A stretch of DNA of 26,207 bases, taken from contig JAWOIB010000019.1 in assembly GCA_046484845.1 (NCBI GenBank), forward strand, positions 1 through 26,207, given 5' to 3'. Below, one piece after another: positions 17,447 to 25,317 of this stretch (positions within the stretch are counted from its first letter, which is position 1; the number at the start of each line of letters is the position of its first letter). The notes beneath the pieces were generated by a model. The model worked only from the letters and a program-made list of their open reading frames with translations. It was not told where the DNA came from and searched no databases. The position numbers were made by a program, and so were the translations under genes. The stretch is from DSBX01 sp046484845 (GTDB taxonomy: Bacteria > Hydrothermota > Tepidihabitantia > Tepidihabitantales > Tepidihabitantaceae).

Positions 17447-17475
17447 AGCCTACCCCGACACGGGCCGGTCGTCAA
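17447..17475 (-). promoter_or_regulatory. Sigma70-type promoter for the carbohydrate-binding-like gene
   Basis: On the minus strand TTGACG (17475-17470), 17 bp, TAGGCT (17452-17447), 38 bp before the ATG at 17409. Confidence 0.5.
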
Positions 17476-17485
17476 ACCTGCCGGG

Positions 17486-19276
17486 CTAGAGCAGCAACAG
17501 CTTCACCCGCGTTCTGCCGACGACCGTGTCCAGCCTGAACAGGTATACCCCGGCAGCCACCCGGCGGCCGGCATTGTCCAGGCGGTTCCAGGCGATGCAG
17601 CCCGGGCCATCCCCGGCGGCGGTTTCACGCTGCGCAACCAGGCGTCCGTCCGGGGAGTAGACCGAGAGCACGACCGGGCTGCCGGCCGGGGCGGAGTACC
17701 GCATGACCACCTCGCCGCCGGTGATCGTGCGCGCCCCGCGGGCGAGAGCGTCGTGAGTCGGCCCGGCGAGGCCGGTGTAAGGCTCAACCCAGACCTCGGC
17801 CCGGGCGGTATCGTTGGACGGGTCAACGTCCCCGGCCAGGGTTGTGAACGCGGTGACCGCGAACGACCCGGGTCCGGCCGCGTGCCAGGGGCGGAACCGG
17901 AGGGTGTCTTCTTCCCCGACCGCCAGCGTCAGCCGGAGCGTGTCCGAGTAACCGGCGCCGACCATCAGCCAGGTGGTGAAGGTTTCATCGTAATCGCCGT
18001 AGTTGGCCACCACCGCGACCGGCGTGACCGTGTCGCCCTCGAAGACCGTGTCCAGCGGCGCGAGCAACGCCTGCAGGCCGACGTCGCGCTGCATCGCGAC
18101 TACCTCGACCTGCCCGAGCTGGGTGTCGTTCAGCGGGTTCATGTCACCGGGAAGCAGCGTCAGCGCCTGCAGGGTGTAGCTGCCGGGCAGGGCGTCCCAG
18201 GACGGGAACTCGATTTCCTGCAGTTGTCCCGCCGGGACGTCGGCGAGCACGGTGTCGGTGTAGACCGGGTTGGCGCCGGCGCGGACCACGAACAGCACCG
18301 GGAACAACTCGGTGGCGGTGCCGAGGTTCTCGACCTCGACCCTGGGAACGACCGGGCCGGCCGGGATCATCCCGGAGGGCTCGATGATGGCGTTCAGCGC
18401 CACGTCGTGAATCTCGCCGGCGACGACCCGGAACTCCCGGGCGCGCTCATCGTTGCGCGGTTCCATGTCGCCCGCCAGCGCGGTGCGGGCGACGAAGCGG
18501 TACTGCCCGAGCGCGGTGTGCCAGCCGGCCGGGGCGGAAACCAGGATTTCTTCCTGCGGCTCGACCGCGCCGGTGGTCGCGCTTGAGCGGTAGACGGTGT
18601 CGCCGCCCGGGACCGAGATGATGAAGAAATCGACCCCGAACCCGGACTGGACGGCCGCGCCGTAGTTCTTCACCCGGGCGGCCGGGGTCACGGTCGTGTC
18701 CGGGCGCTCGTAGGCCCGCGGCACCAGCAGGCCGGCGATGCCGACATCGGCCGGGACGTAGCCGATGCCGGAGATGTCATCGAGATGCAGCCGCAACTGG
18801 CCGAGCGACCGGTACCGGAAGCCGACGTAGACCGGCACCGAATCGAAGGCCGCCAGCGATACCGTCCGGGATGCGTACTCCCGGTTGTTGAACTGGTAGC
18901 CCGCCAGCAGGACCGAGAACTCGTCCGGCTCCGGGCCGGCGGTCGAGAGCCAGAGCTCAAGGCTCTCCGCCTTCGGCCGGTTGAGCGACCGGCACCAGAA
19001 CTCAAGCTGGTTCGCGCCGGGCAACGGCATCACCCGGCGGGTGACGAGCCAGTCGTCGCTGCGCAGGGTCTTGGACTCGGACTTGACTGCGGCGCAGGCG
19101 GGTGCGGTGCGCACCTGCGAGCCGCTGCGCAACCAGGTGTTCGCGCCCGCGTCGGCATTGTGGACCGTCCACATCTCGGGCGGAAACGCGGTTCCGTCAA
19201 AGGACTCCTGGAGCATGGCTCCTTCAGCGCCGGCGAAGGTCAGCGCCAGCAGTACGGACAGCACGGCAACTTTCAT
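17486..19276 (-). CDS. Secreted choice-of-anchor / CARDB protein with FlgD-like sorting tail
   Basis: This encodes 596 residues. The ATG at 19276 has AGGAGG four bases upstream and starts the signal peptide MKVAVLSVLLALTFAGAEGA. The frame remains open further upstream, but that part contains the promoter. Residues about 22-190 match the choice-of-anchor (MAM-like jelly roll) pattern: ESFDGTAFPPEMWTV, then SDDWLVTRRV and LEFWCRS. Three CARDB-like repeats follow (about 195-480), opening with ADVGIAGLLVP, HDVALNAIIEP and RDVGLQALLAP, each with an N-x-G motif. The tail (about 510-596) is FlgD-like (LSVYSPDGRLVAQ, GRRVAAGVYLFRL, VKLLLL). Nothing catalytic is visible. Its CARDB repeats resemble those of the subtilisin gene at 1-4438. 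Confidence 0.87.
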   Translation of the reverse strand: MKVAVLSVLLALTFAGAEGAMLQESFDGTAFPPEMWTVHNADAGANTWLRSGSQVRTAPACAAVKSESKTLRSDDWLVTRRVMPLPGANQLEFWCRSLNRPKAESLELWLSTAGPEPDEFSVLLAGYQFNNREYASRTVSLAAFDSVPVYVGFRYRSLGQLRLHLDDISGIGYVPADVGIAGLLVPRAYERPDTTVTPAARVKNYGAAVQSGFGVDFFIISVPGGDTVYRSSATTGAVEPQEEILVSAPAGWHTALGQYRFVARTALAGDMEPRNDERAREFRVVAGEIHDVALNAIIEPSGMIPAGPVVPRVEVENLGTATELFPVLFVVRAGANPVYTDTVLADVPAGQLQEIEFPSWDALPGSYTLQALTLLPGDMNPLNDTQLGQVEVVAMQRDVGLQALLAPLDTVFEGDTVTPVAVVANYGDYDETFTTWLMVGAGYSDTLRLTLAVGEEDTLRFRPWHAAGPGSFAVTAFTTLAGDVDPSNDTARAEVWVEPYTGLAGPTHDALARGARTITGGEVVMRYSAPAGSPVVLSVYSPDGRLVAQRETAAGDGPGCIAWNRLDNAGRRVAAGVYLFRLDTVVGRTRVKLLLL

Positions 19277-19392
19277 CGGGCCTCCTCTTCCTCGCGGCAC
19301 GGACGGATTCGGACAAATGAGTTTCGATGCCCGGGAAACGGGAAAGCTGCGCCAACGGATGCCCTCCAGCCCGGGGATTCGGATGCGCGGAA

Positions 19393-19420
19393 ATTGTAGT
19401 CGCGGGCCGCGGCCGGTCAA
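19393..19420 (-). promoter_or_regulatory. Sigma70-type promoter for the choice-of-anchor gene
   Basis: On the minus strand TTGACC (19420-19415), 16 bp, TACAAT (19398-19393). It begins 13 bp after the fusA stop codon and leaves a leader of about 110 nt. Confidence 0.6.
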
Positions 19421-19432
19421 GTCTGTCCAGGG

Positions 19433-21517
19433 TCAGCGCGGGGCGGCGCGGCGGGCAGCCGCGATTTCCTCGGCCAGCGCGTAGGGCACCGGTTCGTAGC
19501 GCTCGAGGTGCATCGTGAAGATGGCCCGGCCCTGGCTGGTGTTGCGGAGCTCGGTCGCGTAACCGAACATCGTCGCCAGCGGCACCCGGGCCCGGACCAC
19601 CTTGGCGTTGCCCTGGTCGTCCATCCCGAGAATCGTCCCGCGCCGGTTGCAGATCCCGCCGATGACCGAGCCCGAGAACTCCTCGGGGGTCACGACGCTG
19701 ACGCTCATCACCGGCTCCAGCAGACCGGGCAGGCCCTTCAGGAACCCGCGCTTGAAGGCGTGGCTGGCGCAGGCCCGGAAGGCCATGTCGGACGAGTCCA
19801 CCTCGTGGAACGAGCCGTCGAGCAGGGTGACCCGGACGTCCACGACCGGGAACCCGGCGTAGGCGCCCTTCCTCATCATTTCGGTGACCCCGCGCTCGAT
19901 CGCCGGGATGAATTCCCTCGGGACCCGGCCGCCGACGACCTTGTTCAGAAACTCGAAGCCCCGCCCGGGGCCGAGCGGTTCGAGCTTCATCACGACGTGG
20001 GCGTACTGGCCGCGGCCGCCAGTCTGCTTGACCAGCCGCTCGTTGACTTCGACCGTCTCGGTCATCGTTTCGCGGTAGGCGACCTGGGGTGCGCCGGTAG
20101 TGACTTCGACCCCGAACTCGCGCCGGAGGCGGTCGACCAGGATTTCCAGGTGCAGTTCGCCCATGCCGGCGATGACCGTCTCCTCGGTCTCGGCATCGGT
20201 CGAGACCAGGAAGGTCGGGTCTTCCTCCGCCAACCGGGCCAGGCTCGTGCCCAGCCGCTCCCGGTCCTTGCGCTCGGTGACGCCGACCGCGACCGAGAGC
20301 ACCGGGGCCGGGAACTCGATGGCCTGGAGCACGATCGGGTGTTCGGGCGAGCAGAGCGTGTCGCCGGTGACGGTGTCGGACAGCCCGATGACCGCCCCGA
20401 TTTCGCCCGAGTAGAGCGCCTCGACCGGCTCGCGCCGGTCGGCGTGCATCCGGAGCAGGCGACCGACCCGCTGCTCGCCGCGGCGGGTGGAGTTCAGCAC
20501 GTTGGTACCCGCGAACAGGGTGCCGGAATAGACCCGGACGTAGACCAGCTTGCCGACGTGCCGGTCGGACACGACCTTGAACGCCAGCGCGGCCAGCCGG
20601 CCGTCGTCTTTCGGCACCCGCTCGACCGGCTCGCCCTCGAGCGCGCGGCCGGACACGGGCGGGAGGTCGAGCGGACTGGGCAGGTAGGAAACCACCGCGT
20701 CGAGCAGGCGCTGGACGCCCTTGTTCTTGAACGCACTGCCGCAGAGCACCGGGCAGACCAGGTGCTTGTGGGTGGCGGCCCGGATGGCGCGCGACAGCTC
20801 GCGGCTGCCGATGGGCCGGTCGTTGAGGAACTTCTCGAGCAGGCTCTCGTCCACCTCGGCGACGCGCTCGAGCAGGTACTGCTTCCAGCGCCGGACTTCG
20901 TCGGCCATGTCCGCGGACACCGGTTCCTCGCGGAAGGTCATGCCCCGGTCGGTTTCGTCGTAGTAGACCGCGAGGTCGTCCACGAGGTCAACGATGCCGC
21001 GGAAGCTGTCTTCGGAGCCGATGGGAATCGTCACCGGGACCGCGTTGGCGCCGAGCTCGTGCTCGATCTCATCCATCACCGAGTAGAAGTCCGCGCCGGC
21101 CCGGTCCATCTTGTTGACGAACGCGATGCGCGGCACCGCGTACTTCTCGGCCTGGCGCCAGACCGTCTCCGACTGGGGCTCGACCCCACCCACTGCGCAG
21201 AACAGCCCGATGACCCCGTCCAGCACCCGCAGGCTGCGCTCGACCTCGACGGTGAAGTCCACGTGCCCCGGGGTGTCGATGAGGTTGATGACATGGTCGC
21301 GCCAGACGGTGGTGGTGGCGGCGCTGGTGATGGTGATGCCGCGTTCCTGCTCCTGGGGCATCCAGTCCATCACCGCCGCGCCGTCGTGGACCTCGCCCAG
21401 CTTATGCGTCCGGCCGGTGTAGTAGAGGATGCGCTCCGACACGGTCGTCTTGCCCGCGTCGATGTGGGCCATGATGCCGATGTTGCGGACGCGGTCCAGC
21501 GGATGCAGTCTTGCCAT
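19433..21517 (-). CDS. fusA: Translation elongation factor G
   Basis: This encodes 694 residues, the full length of bacterial EF-G. It is the GTPase that drives ribosomal translocation and, with RRF, ribosome recycling. G1 AHIDAGKTT is at residues 17-25. The switch region contains QEQERGITITSAAT, followed by G3 DTPGHVDF and G4 NKMD. Domain II, III, IV (GGRGQYAHVV, VDVRVTLLDGS) and V (FGYATELRNTSQGRA) motifs follow in order. The ATG at 21517 has GGAG upstream. The gene is not in the usual str operon with rpsL, rpsG and tuf. Whether it is the only copy cannot be decided here; the switch and domain IV sequences look like those of a functional EF-G. Confidence 0.96.
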   Translation of the reverse strand: MARLHPLDRVRNIGIMAHIDAGKTTVSERILYYTGRTHKLGEVHDGAAVMDWMPQEQERGITITSAATTTVWRDHVINLIDTPGHVDFTVEVERSLRVLDGVIGLFCAVGGVEPQSETVWRQAEKYAVPRIAFVNKMDRAGADFYSVMDEIEHELGANAVPVTIPIGSEDSFRGIVDLVDDLAVYYDETDRGMTFREEPVSADMADEVRRWKQYLLERVAEVDESLLEKFLNDRPIGSRELSRAIRAATHKHLVCPVLCGSAFKNKGVQRLLDAVVSYLPSPLDLPPVSGRALEGEPVERVPKDDGRLAALAFKVVSDRHVGKLVYVRVYSGTLFAGTNVLNSTRRGEQRVGRLLRMHADRREPVEALYSGEIGAVIGLSDTVTGDTLCSPEHPIVLQAIEFPAPVLSVAVGVTERKDRERLGTSLARLAEEDPTFLVSTDAETEETVIAGMGELHLEILVDRLRREFGVEVTTGAPQVAYRETMTETVEVNERLVKQTGGRGQYAHVVMKLEPLGPGRGFEFLNKVVGGRVPREFIPAIERGVTEMMRKGAYAGFPVVDVRVTLLDGSFHEVDSSDMAFRACASHAFKRGFLKGLPGLLEPVMSVSVVTPEEFSGSVIGGICNRRGTILGMDDQGNAKVVRARVPLATMFGYATELRNTSQGRAIFTMHLERYEPVPYALAEEIAAARRAAPR

Positions 21518-21615
21518 GAATCAACTCCATTATCGGCCGGCGGCAGCCGGCGCAGGGTAAACAACAATGCTCGGGACGGGACTCGGGGAACGGCGAAACC
21601 CGACCTGACGACCAG

Positions 21616-21644
21616 ACTATAACCCGAGACGGAGAATTCGTCAA
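21616..21644 (-). promoter_or_regulatory. Sigma70-type promoter for fusA
   Basis: On the minus strand TTGACG (21644-21639), 17 bp, TATAGT (21621-21616). It leaves a leader of about 90 nt. It is divergent from the arsR promoter 15 bp away. Confidence 0.7.
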
Positions 21645-21659
21645 GCGACCGGCGCCGGG

Positions 21660-21687
21660 TTGACAGGTCGGCTGCCGGTTGTATGAT
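21660..21687 (+). promoter_or_regulatory. Promoter of the arsenic cassette
   Basis: TTGACA (21660-21665), 16 bp, TATGAT (21682-21687). This is close to consensus. The -10 box lies inside the inverted repeat 21679-21702, and the ATG of arsR at 21697 is nine bases beyond it, so the mRNA should have almost no leader. Confidence 0.75.
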
Positions 21688-21702
21688 TGCACAATCATGC
21701 AA
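21679..21702. promoter_or_regulatory. Probable ArsR operator
   Basis: An inverted repeat with 11-bp arms, TTGtATGATTG and CAATCATgCAA, around a CA centre; only one position per arm is mismatched. It covers the -10 box and the arsR start codon. Binding here would block RNA polymerase, as expected for an autoregulating ArsR repressor that is released by arsenic. Confidence 0.7.
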
Positions 21703-22044
21703 CATATTACCGGCCCGGCCCGGCTGCTGGCCGCGCTCGGCAACGAGCACCGGCTCGAAATCGTCGGGCTCCTGCGCGGGGGCGAGCGCTGTGTCTGTGA
21801 AATCACCCCCGCTTTTGTGCTGGACCCGTCGGTGGTTTCCCGTCACCTTGCCATCCTCGAACGCGCCGGGGCCATCCGGGCGCGGCGGGAAGGCCGACGG
21901 ATTTTCTACCGCCTGGCCGACCGGCGGCTGCCCGGCCTGCTCGATGCCGTCCGGGCGATTGCCGACCGGCCGAGCCCGAACGTCCCGGCGGCCCGGGTGA
22001 AGGCCGGATGCTGTCCCGAAACTGGAGGAACCGATGGACAATAA
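21697..22044 (+). CDS. arsR: ArsR/SmtB-family arsenic-responsive repressor
   Basis: This encodes 115 residues. ArsR is a dimeric winged-helix repressor that leaves DNA when As(III) binds. LLAALGNEHRLEIVGLL is the typical N-terminal helix pair. Cys32 and Cys34 in RCVCEI form the CxC metal site at the start of the recognition region, and SVVSRHLAILERAG is the DNA-reading helix. A GRRIFYRL wing follows. A Cys-Cys pair at 105-106 (AGCCPE) may add a third ligand. I choose the ATG at 21697 because the in-frame TTG at 21679 lies upstream of the predicted transcription start. There is no Shine-Dalgarno. Its 3' end overlaps arsM by 11 bases. Confidence 0.93.
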   Translation: MQHITGPARLLAALGNEHRLEIVGLLRGGERCVCEITPAFVLDPSVVSRHLAILERAGAIRARREGRRIFYRLADRRLPGLLDAVRAIADRPSPNVPAARVKAGCCPETGGTDGQ

Positions 22045-22867
22045 AGAAGTGCGACGGACGGTTCGCAATGGCTACGCGCGGGTTGCGCGCGGCGGCGGCT
22101 CCTGCTGCGGCGACTCCGCCTGCTGCGGCGCGCCGGACGCGGGGAAGACGAGCAGGGCGGTCGGGTACACCGACGAGGACCTCGCCGCGGTCCCGGCCGG
22201 GGCGAACCTCGGGCTCGGCTGCGGCAATCCGGTGGCGCTGGCGGCGCTCAGGCCGGGCGACACGGTGCTCGACCTCGGGTCCGGGGCGGGATTCGACTGC
22301 TTCCTTGCCGCGAAGCAGGTCGGGCCCGGCGGCCGGGTCATCGGGGTGGACATGACGCCGGAGATGGTCGAGAAGGCGCGGGACAACGCGCGCCGGGCCG
22401 GGACCGCCAACGTCGAGTTCCGGCTGGGCGAGATCGAGCACCTGCCGGTCGCGGACGCCTCGGCGGACGCGGTCATCTCCAACTGCGTCATCAACCTCTC
22501 GCCGGACAAGCCGCAGGCATTTCGCGAGGCCTTCCGGGCGCTGCGGCCGGAAGGCAGGCTGATGGTCTCCGACATCGTGCTCGCCGCGCCGCTGCCGCGG
22601 CAGCTGCTCGAGTCGGCCGCGGCCTATGTCGGCTGTATATCGGGCGCGAGCCTGCGCGATGAGTACCTGGGGATGATTGCCGAGGCCGGTTTCCGGGAGG
22701 TGACGGTGGTTGCCGAAGAGCGCTACCCGGTCGAACTGGGCGCGACCGACCCGACGCTTCGGGCCATCGCCAGCGAATCCGGGCTCTCGACCGGCGAGTT
22801 GCAGGCCGCGGCCGCGGGCATCACCAGCATCAAAGTCGCCGCGGTCAAGCCGGTCCCGGTGGCATAG
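22034..22867 (+). CDS. arsM: Arsenite S-adenosylmethionine methyltransferase
   Basis: This encodes 277 residues. ArsM methylates As(III) with SAM to mono-, di- and trimethylarsenicals in the cytosol. The N-terminus has YARVARGGGSCCG with Cys24 and Cys25, then Cys30 and Cys31. LGLGCGNP and the SAM motif VLDLGSGAGFDCFLAA follow, with GVDMTPEMVEKAR. Cys151 in SNCVINL and Cys201 in YVGCISGA match the two As(III)-coordinating cysteines of characterised ArsM enzymes. The ATG at 22034 has GGAGG five bases upstream, within the end of arsR. The stop codon shares a base with the GTG of the next gene, so translational coupling is likely throughout. Confidence 0.95.
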   Translation: MDNKEVRRTVRNGYARVARGGGSCCGDSACCGAPDAGKTSRAVGYTDEDLAAVPAGANLGLGCGNPVALAALRPGDTVLDLGSGAGFDCFLAAKQVGPGGRVIGVDMTPEMVEKARDNARRAGTANVEFRLGEIEHLPVADASADAVISNCVINLSPDKPQAFREAFRALRPEGRLMVSDIVLAAPLPRQLLESAAAYVGCISGASLRDEYLGMIAEAGFREVTVVAEERYPVELGATDPTLRAIASESGLSTGELQAAAAGITSIKVAAVKPVPVA

Positions 22868-23568
22868 TGCTCGACTCGATTCTTGCCAACGCGGACCGCA
22901 TCATCAGCACCCAGCCCCTGCTGGCGGTGCCGGTCGTGTTCCTGGGCGGGCTGGTGACAGCGCTCAACCCCTGCGTGCTGGCCTCGATCCCGCTCGCGAT
23001 CGGGTTCGTCGGCGGGTACACGAAGGGCCGGAGCAAGGGCTACGCCCTCCTGCTGGCGCTGTTCCTGTTCCTCGGCATCGCGGCCGCGTTCACCGCGCTC
23101 GGGCTGGCGGCCGGGCTGGCCGGCACGCTGTTCGGCACGACCTCGAAGTTCTGGCCGGCGCTGATCGTGGTCGTGTGCGTGGTGATGGGCGGGCAGATAC
23201 TGCTCTTTCCCAACTTCGAACTGCCGATGCCCCGGCACGTCGCCCCGAAGGTCGGGGGCATCATCGGCGCGTTCCTGCTCGGCGCGCTGACCGGGGTCAT
23301 TGCCACGCCCTGCGCGATGCCGATCCTGGCGGTGCTGCTGGCCTACGTCGGGTCGCGGGGCAACGTCCTGTACGGCGGGCTCCTGCTGTTCACCTACGCG
23401 CTCGGCCATTCGGTGCTGGTGCTGGCGGCCGGTTCCTCGATGGGCCTTGCCGAGGCGATGGTGAACTCGAAGGGCCTGAAGAAGTTCTCGGTCATTCTCA
23501 AGAAGGCCTCGGGCGTGCTGCTGCTGCTCGTGGCCGCGTACTTTGTCTACGAACTTGTCAAACGCTGA
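22867..23568 (+). CDS. CcdA/DsbD-type transmembrane thiol-electron carrier
   Basis: This encodes 233 residues with about six membrane helices. CcdA-family proteins move electrons from cytosolic thioredoxin to extracytoplasmic thiol proteins through two membrane cysteines. These are Cys36 in ALNPCVLASIPLA and Cys149 in IATPCAMPIL, placed in the two symmetrical halves exactly as in the family. The GTG at 22867 overlaps the arsM stop by one base. The neighbours on both sides supply the partners: a thioredoxin lipoprotein directly downstream and a small cytosolic thioredoxin two genes later. It has no periplasmic DsbD domains, so it should depend on the separate lipoprotein. Confidence 0.9.
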   Translation: MLDSILANADRIISTQPLLAVPVVFLGGLVTALNPCVLASIPLAIGFVGGYTKGRSKGYALLLALFLFLGIAAAFTALGLAAGLAGTLFGTTSKFWPALIVVVCVVMGGQILLFPNFELPMPRHVAPKVGGIIGAFLLGALTGVIATPCAMPILAVLLAYVGSRGNVLYGGLLLFTYALGHSVLVLAAGSSMGLAEAMVNSKGLKKFSVILKKASGVLLLLVAAYFVYELVKR

Positions 23569-23583
23569 CACGGAGGCGAACAG

Positions 23584-24129
23584 ATGAAACGAACGTCGCT
23601 CGCCGCGGTTATCGCGGCACTGATGCTGGTCCTGATGGCCGGCTGCCCGGCGGAGCCCGGGGCGCAGGCCGAACCGACCGCGATGGAGCCGGCGGAGCAG
23701 GTTGAGCCGGTGGATACCCTGGCCGCGGCGGACACCGCGGTCATCGTTCGGGAAGAACCGGCCCCGGCCGAGCCCGCGCCCGAGCCGAAGCCCGCGCCGG
23801 CCGTCGAGCCGAAGCCCCGGCCGGAACCGCCCCCGCCGCCCCCGAAGCCGAAGGCGCTGCCCCGGCTGTGGGCGTTCGGGGCGGACCGGTGCATACCCTG
23901 CGTCCAGATGAAGCCGTTCCTGGCCGAGCTTACCGACGAGTACGCGGGCCGGGTGGAGGTCAGGCGGCTGGACGTGTACACCGAACGCGAGCTGGCAGGG
24001 CAGGCCCGCATCCAGATGATACCGACTCAGGTCTTCTTCGACCCGGAGGGCAAAGAGGTATTCCGGCATGTCGGGTTCTACGAGAAGGACTCGATTGTCG
24101 CAAGGTTCCGGCAGTTCGGCTGGGAGTAG
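23584..24129 (+). CDS. Thioredoxin lipoprotein of the arsenic cassette (CIPC active site)
   Basis: This encodes 181 residues. The ATG at 23584 has GGAGG seven bases upstream. The lipoprotein signal ends in LVLMAGC. A linker of about 70 residues is dominated by Pro, Ala, Glu and Lys, including a run of prolines, and probably spans the periplasm or surface layer. The thioredoxin domain follows, with Cys103 and Cys106 in RCIPCVQMKPF and the cis-Pro loop MIPTQVFF. It should accept electrons from the CcdA-type protein encoded 15 bases upstream and pass them to an unknown target outside the cytoplasm. The tryptophan that normally precedes the CxxC motif is replaced (ADRC rather than ATWC), unlike the paralogue at 15976. 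Confidence 0.88.
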   Translation: MKRTSLAAVIAALMLVLMAGCPAEPGAQAEPTAMEPAEQVEPVDTLAAADTAVIVREEPAPAEPAPEPKPAPAVEPKPRPEPPPPPPKPKALPRLWAFGADRCIPCVQMKPFLAELTDEYAGRVEVRRLDVYTERELAGQARIQMIPTQVFFDPEGKEVFRHVGFYEKDSIVARFRQFGWE

Positions 24130-24132
24130 ACA

Positions 24133-25302
24133 ATGAAAGAACGCTGGAAGCTGCTGGTCATCCTGGCCGCGTTCCTGCTGTTCTTCTTCCTGCCGGTCGA
24201 GCAGGCGCGGGTGCAGAAGGCGCTGCTCGAGGGCTTCCTGATGCTGCAGGACTACGCCCGGCTCCACGTCCTGCTCTGCCTCGTGCCGGCGTTCTTCATC
24301 GCGGGCGCGATCCAGAACTTCATCTCGAAAGAGGCGGTGCTCAAGTACTTCGGCCCCAAGTCGAACAAACTCCTTGCCTATTCCATCGCCTCGGTCTCGG
24401 GCGCGATTCTCGCGGTCTGCTCCTGCACCGTCCTGCCGATGTTCATGGGCATCTACTACGCCGGGGCCGGGCTCGGGGTCGCTTCGACCTTCCTCTACTC
24501 CGGCCCGGCCATCAACATCCTCGCCATCCTGATGACCGGCCGGGTGCTCGGGCTGGAACTGGGCGCGGCCCGGGCCATCGGCGCGGTCGTCTTCTCGGTC
24601 GTCGTCGGGCTCGGGATGGCGCTCATCTTCCTCAAGTCCGAGCGGCAGCGGGCTGAAGGCGCGGGCATCACCGGGTTGTCGGCGGAGTCGTCCCGCCGCA
24701 ACCTCGGCCAGAACATCCTCTACTTCGCGGCGATGATCGCCTTCCTCGTCTTCGCCAACTGGGGCAAGCCCAAGGAGCCGATTGGCTTCTTCAACTTCGT
24801 CTTCGCCATCAAGTGGTATCTCGCCGGCGCGTTCCTGCTCGCGACGCTGGCGATGGTCTGGCGCTGGTTCGACGGCGAGGAGCGCAAGGCCTGGGTCCAG
24901 TCGACCTGGACCTTCACCAAGCAGATAATGCCGTTACTGCTGGGCGGGGTGTTCGTGGCCGGGTTCCTGCTCGGGCGGCCGGGCGAGAACGCGGGTGTCA
25001 TCCCGGACGGCATCGTCGCCGGGCTGGTCGGCGGCAACTCGCTCTGGTCCAACTTCTTCGCCTCGGTCTCGGGCGCGCTGATGTACTTCGCGACGCTCAC
25101 CGAGATTCCTATCCTGCAGGGACTGCTCGGCTCCGGGATGGGCAAGGGCCCGGCGCTCGCGCTGCTGCTTGCCGGCCCGGCGCTCTCCCTGCCCTCGATG
25201 ATCGTCATCACCCGCACCATCGGGTTCAGGAAGGCGCTTGCCTTCATCCTGCTGGTGGTGATACTGTCCACGCTGGTCGGGCTGATCTACGGTATGCTGT
25301 AG
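24133..25302 (+). CDS. arsP: ArsP-type permease (DUF318 family), probable organoarsenical exporter
   Basis: This encodes 389 residues with about eight to ten membrane helices and a central hydrophilic loop (LKSERQRAEG region). The signature is AVCSCTVLPMF with Cys96 and Cys98, followed by GAGLGVASTFLYSGPAIN, typical of the DUF318/ArsP permeases. Characterised ArsP proteins export trivalent methylated and aromatic arsenicals, which fits its position downstream of arsM. A second half, GNSLWSNFFASVSGALMYF and LLAGPALSLPSM, repeats the fold. It starts three bases after the thioredoxin stop. Related permeases have been linked to other metals, so the substrate is inferred from context. No arsB, acr3 or arsC is present in the window. 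Confidence 0.85.
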   Translation: MKERWKLLVILAAFLLFFFLPVEQARVQKALLEGFLMLQDYARLHVLLCLVPAFFIAGAIQNFISKEAVLKYFGPKSNKLLAYSIASVSGAILAVCSCTVLPMFMGIYYAGAGLGVASTFLYSGPAINILAILMTGRVLGLELGAARAIGAVVFSVVVGLGMALIFLKSERQRAEGAGITGLSAESSRRNLGQNILYFAAMIAFLVFANWGKPKEPIGFFNFVFAIKWYLAGAFLLATLAMVWRWFDGEERKAWVQSTWTFTKQIMPLLLGGVFVAGFLLGRPGENAGVIPDGIVAGLVGGNSLWSNFFASVSGALMYFATLTEIPILQGLLGSGMGKGPALALLLAGPALSLPSMIVITRTIGFRKALAFILLVVILSTLVGLIYGML

Positions 25303-25317
25303 GAAAGGAGTTCCGCG

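Noticed and set aside
19508..21622. Open plus-strand frame of about 700 codons antisense to fusA
   Set aside because: It mirrors EF-G codons in a GC-rich genome; composition is His/Asp/Arg/Gly-heavy with no recognisable domain.
21679..21696. Upstream TTG start for arsR
   Set aside because: It lies in the promoter and operator, before the predicted transcription start, so it would not be on the mRNA.
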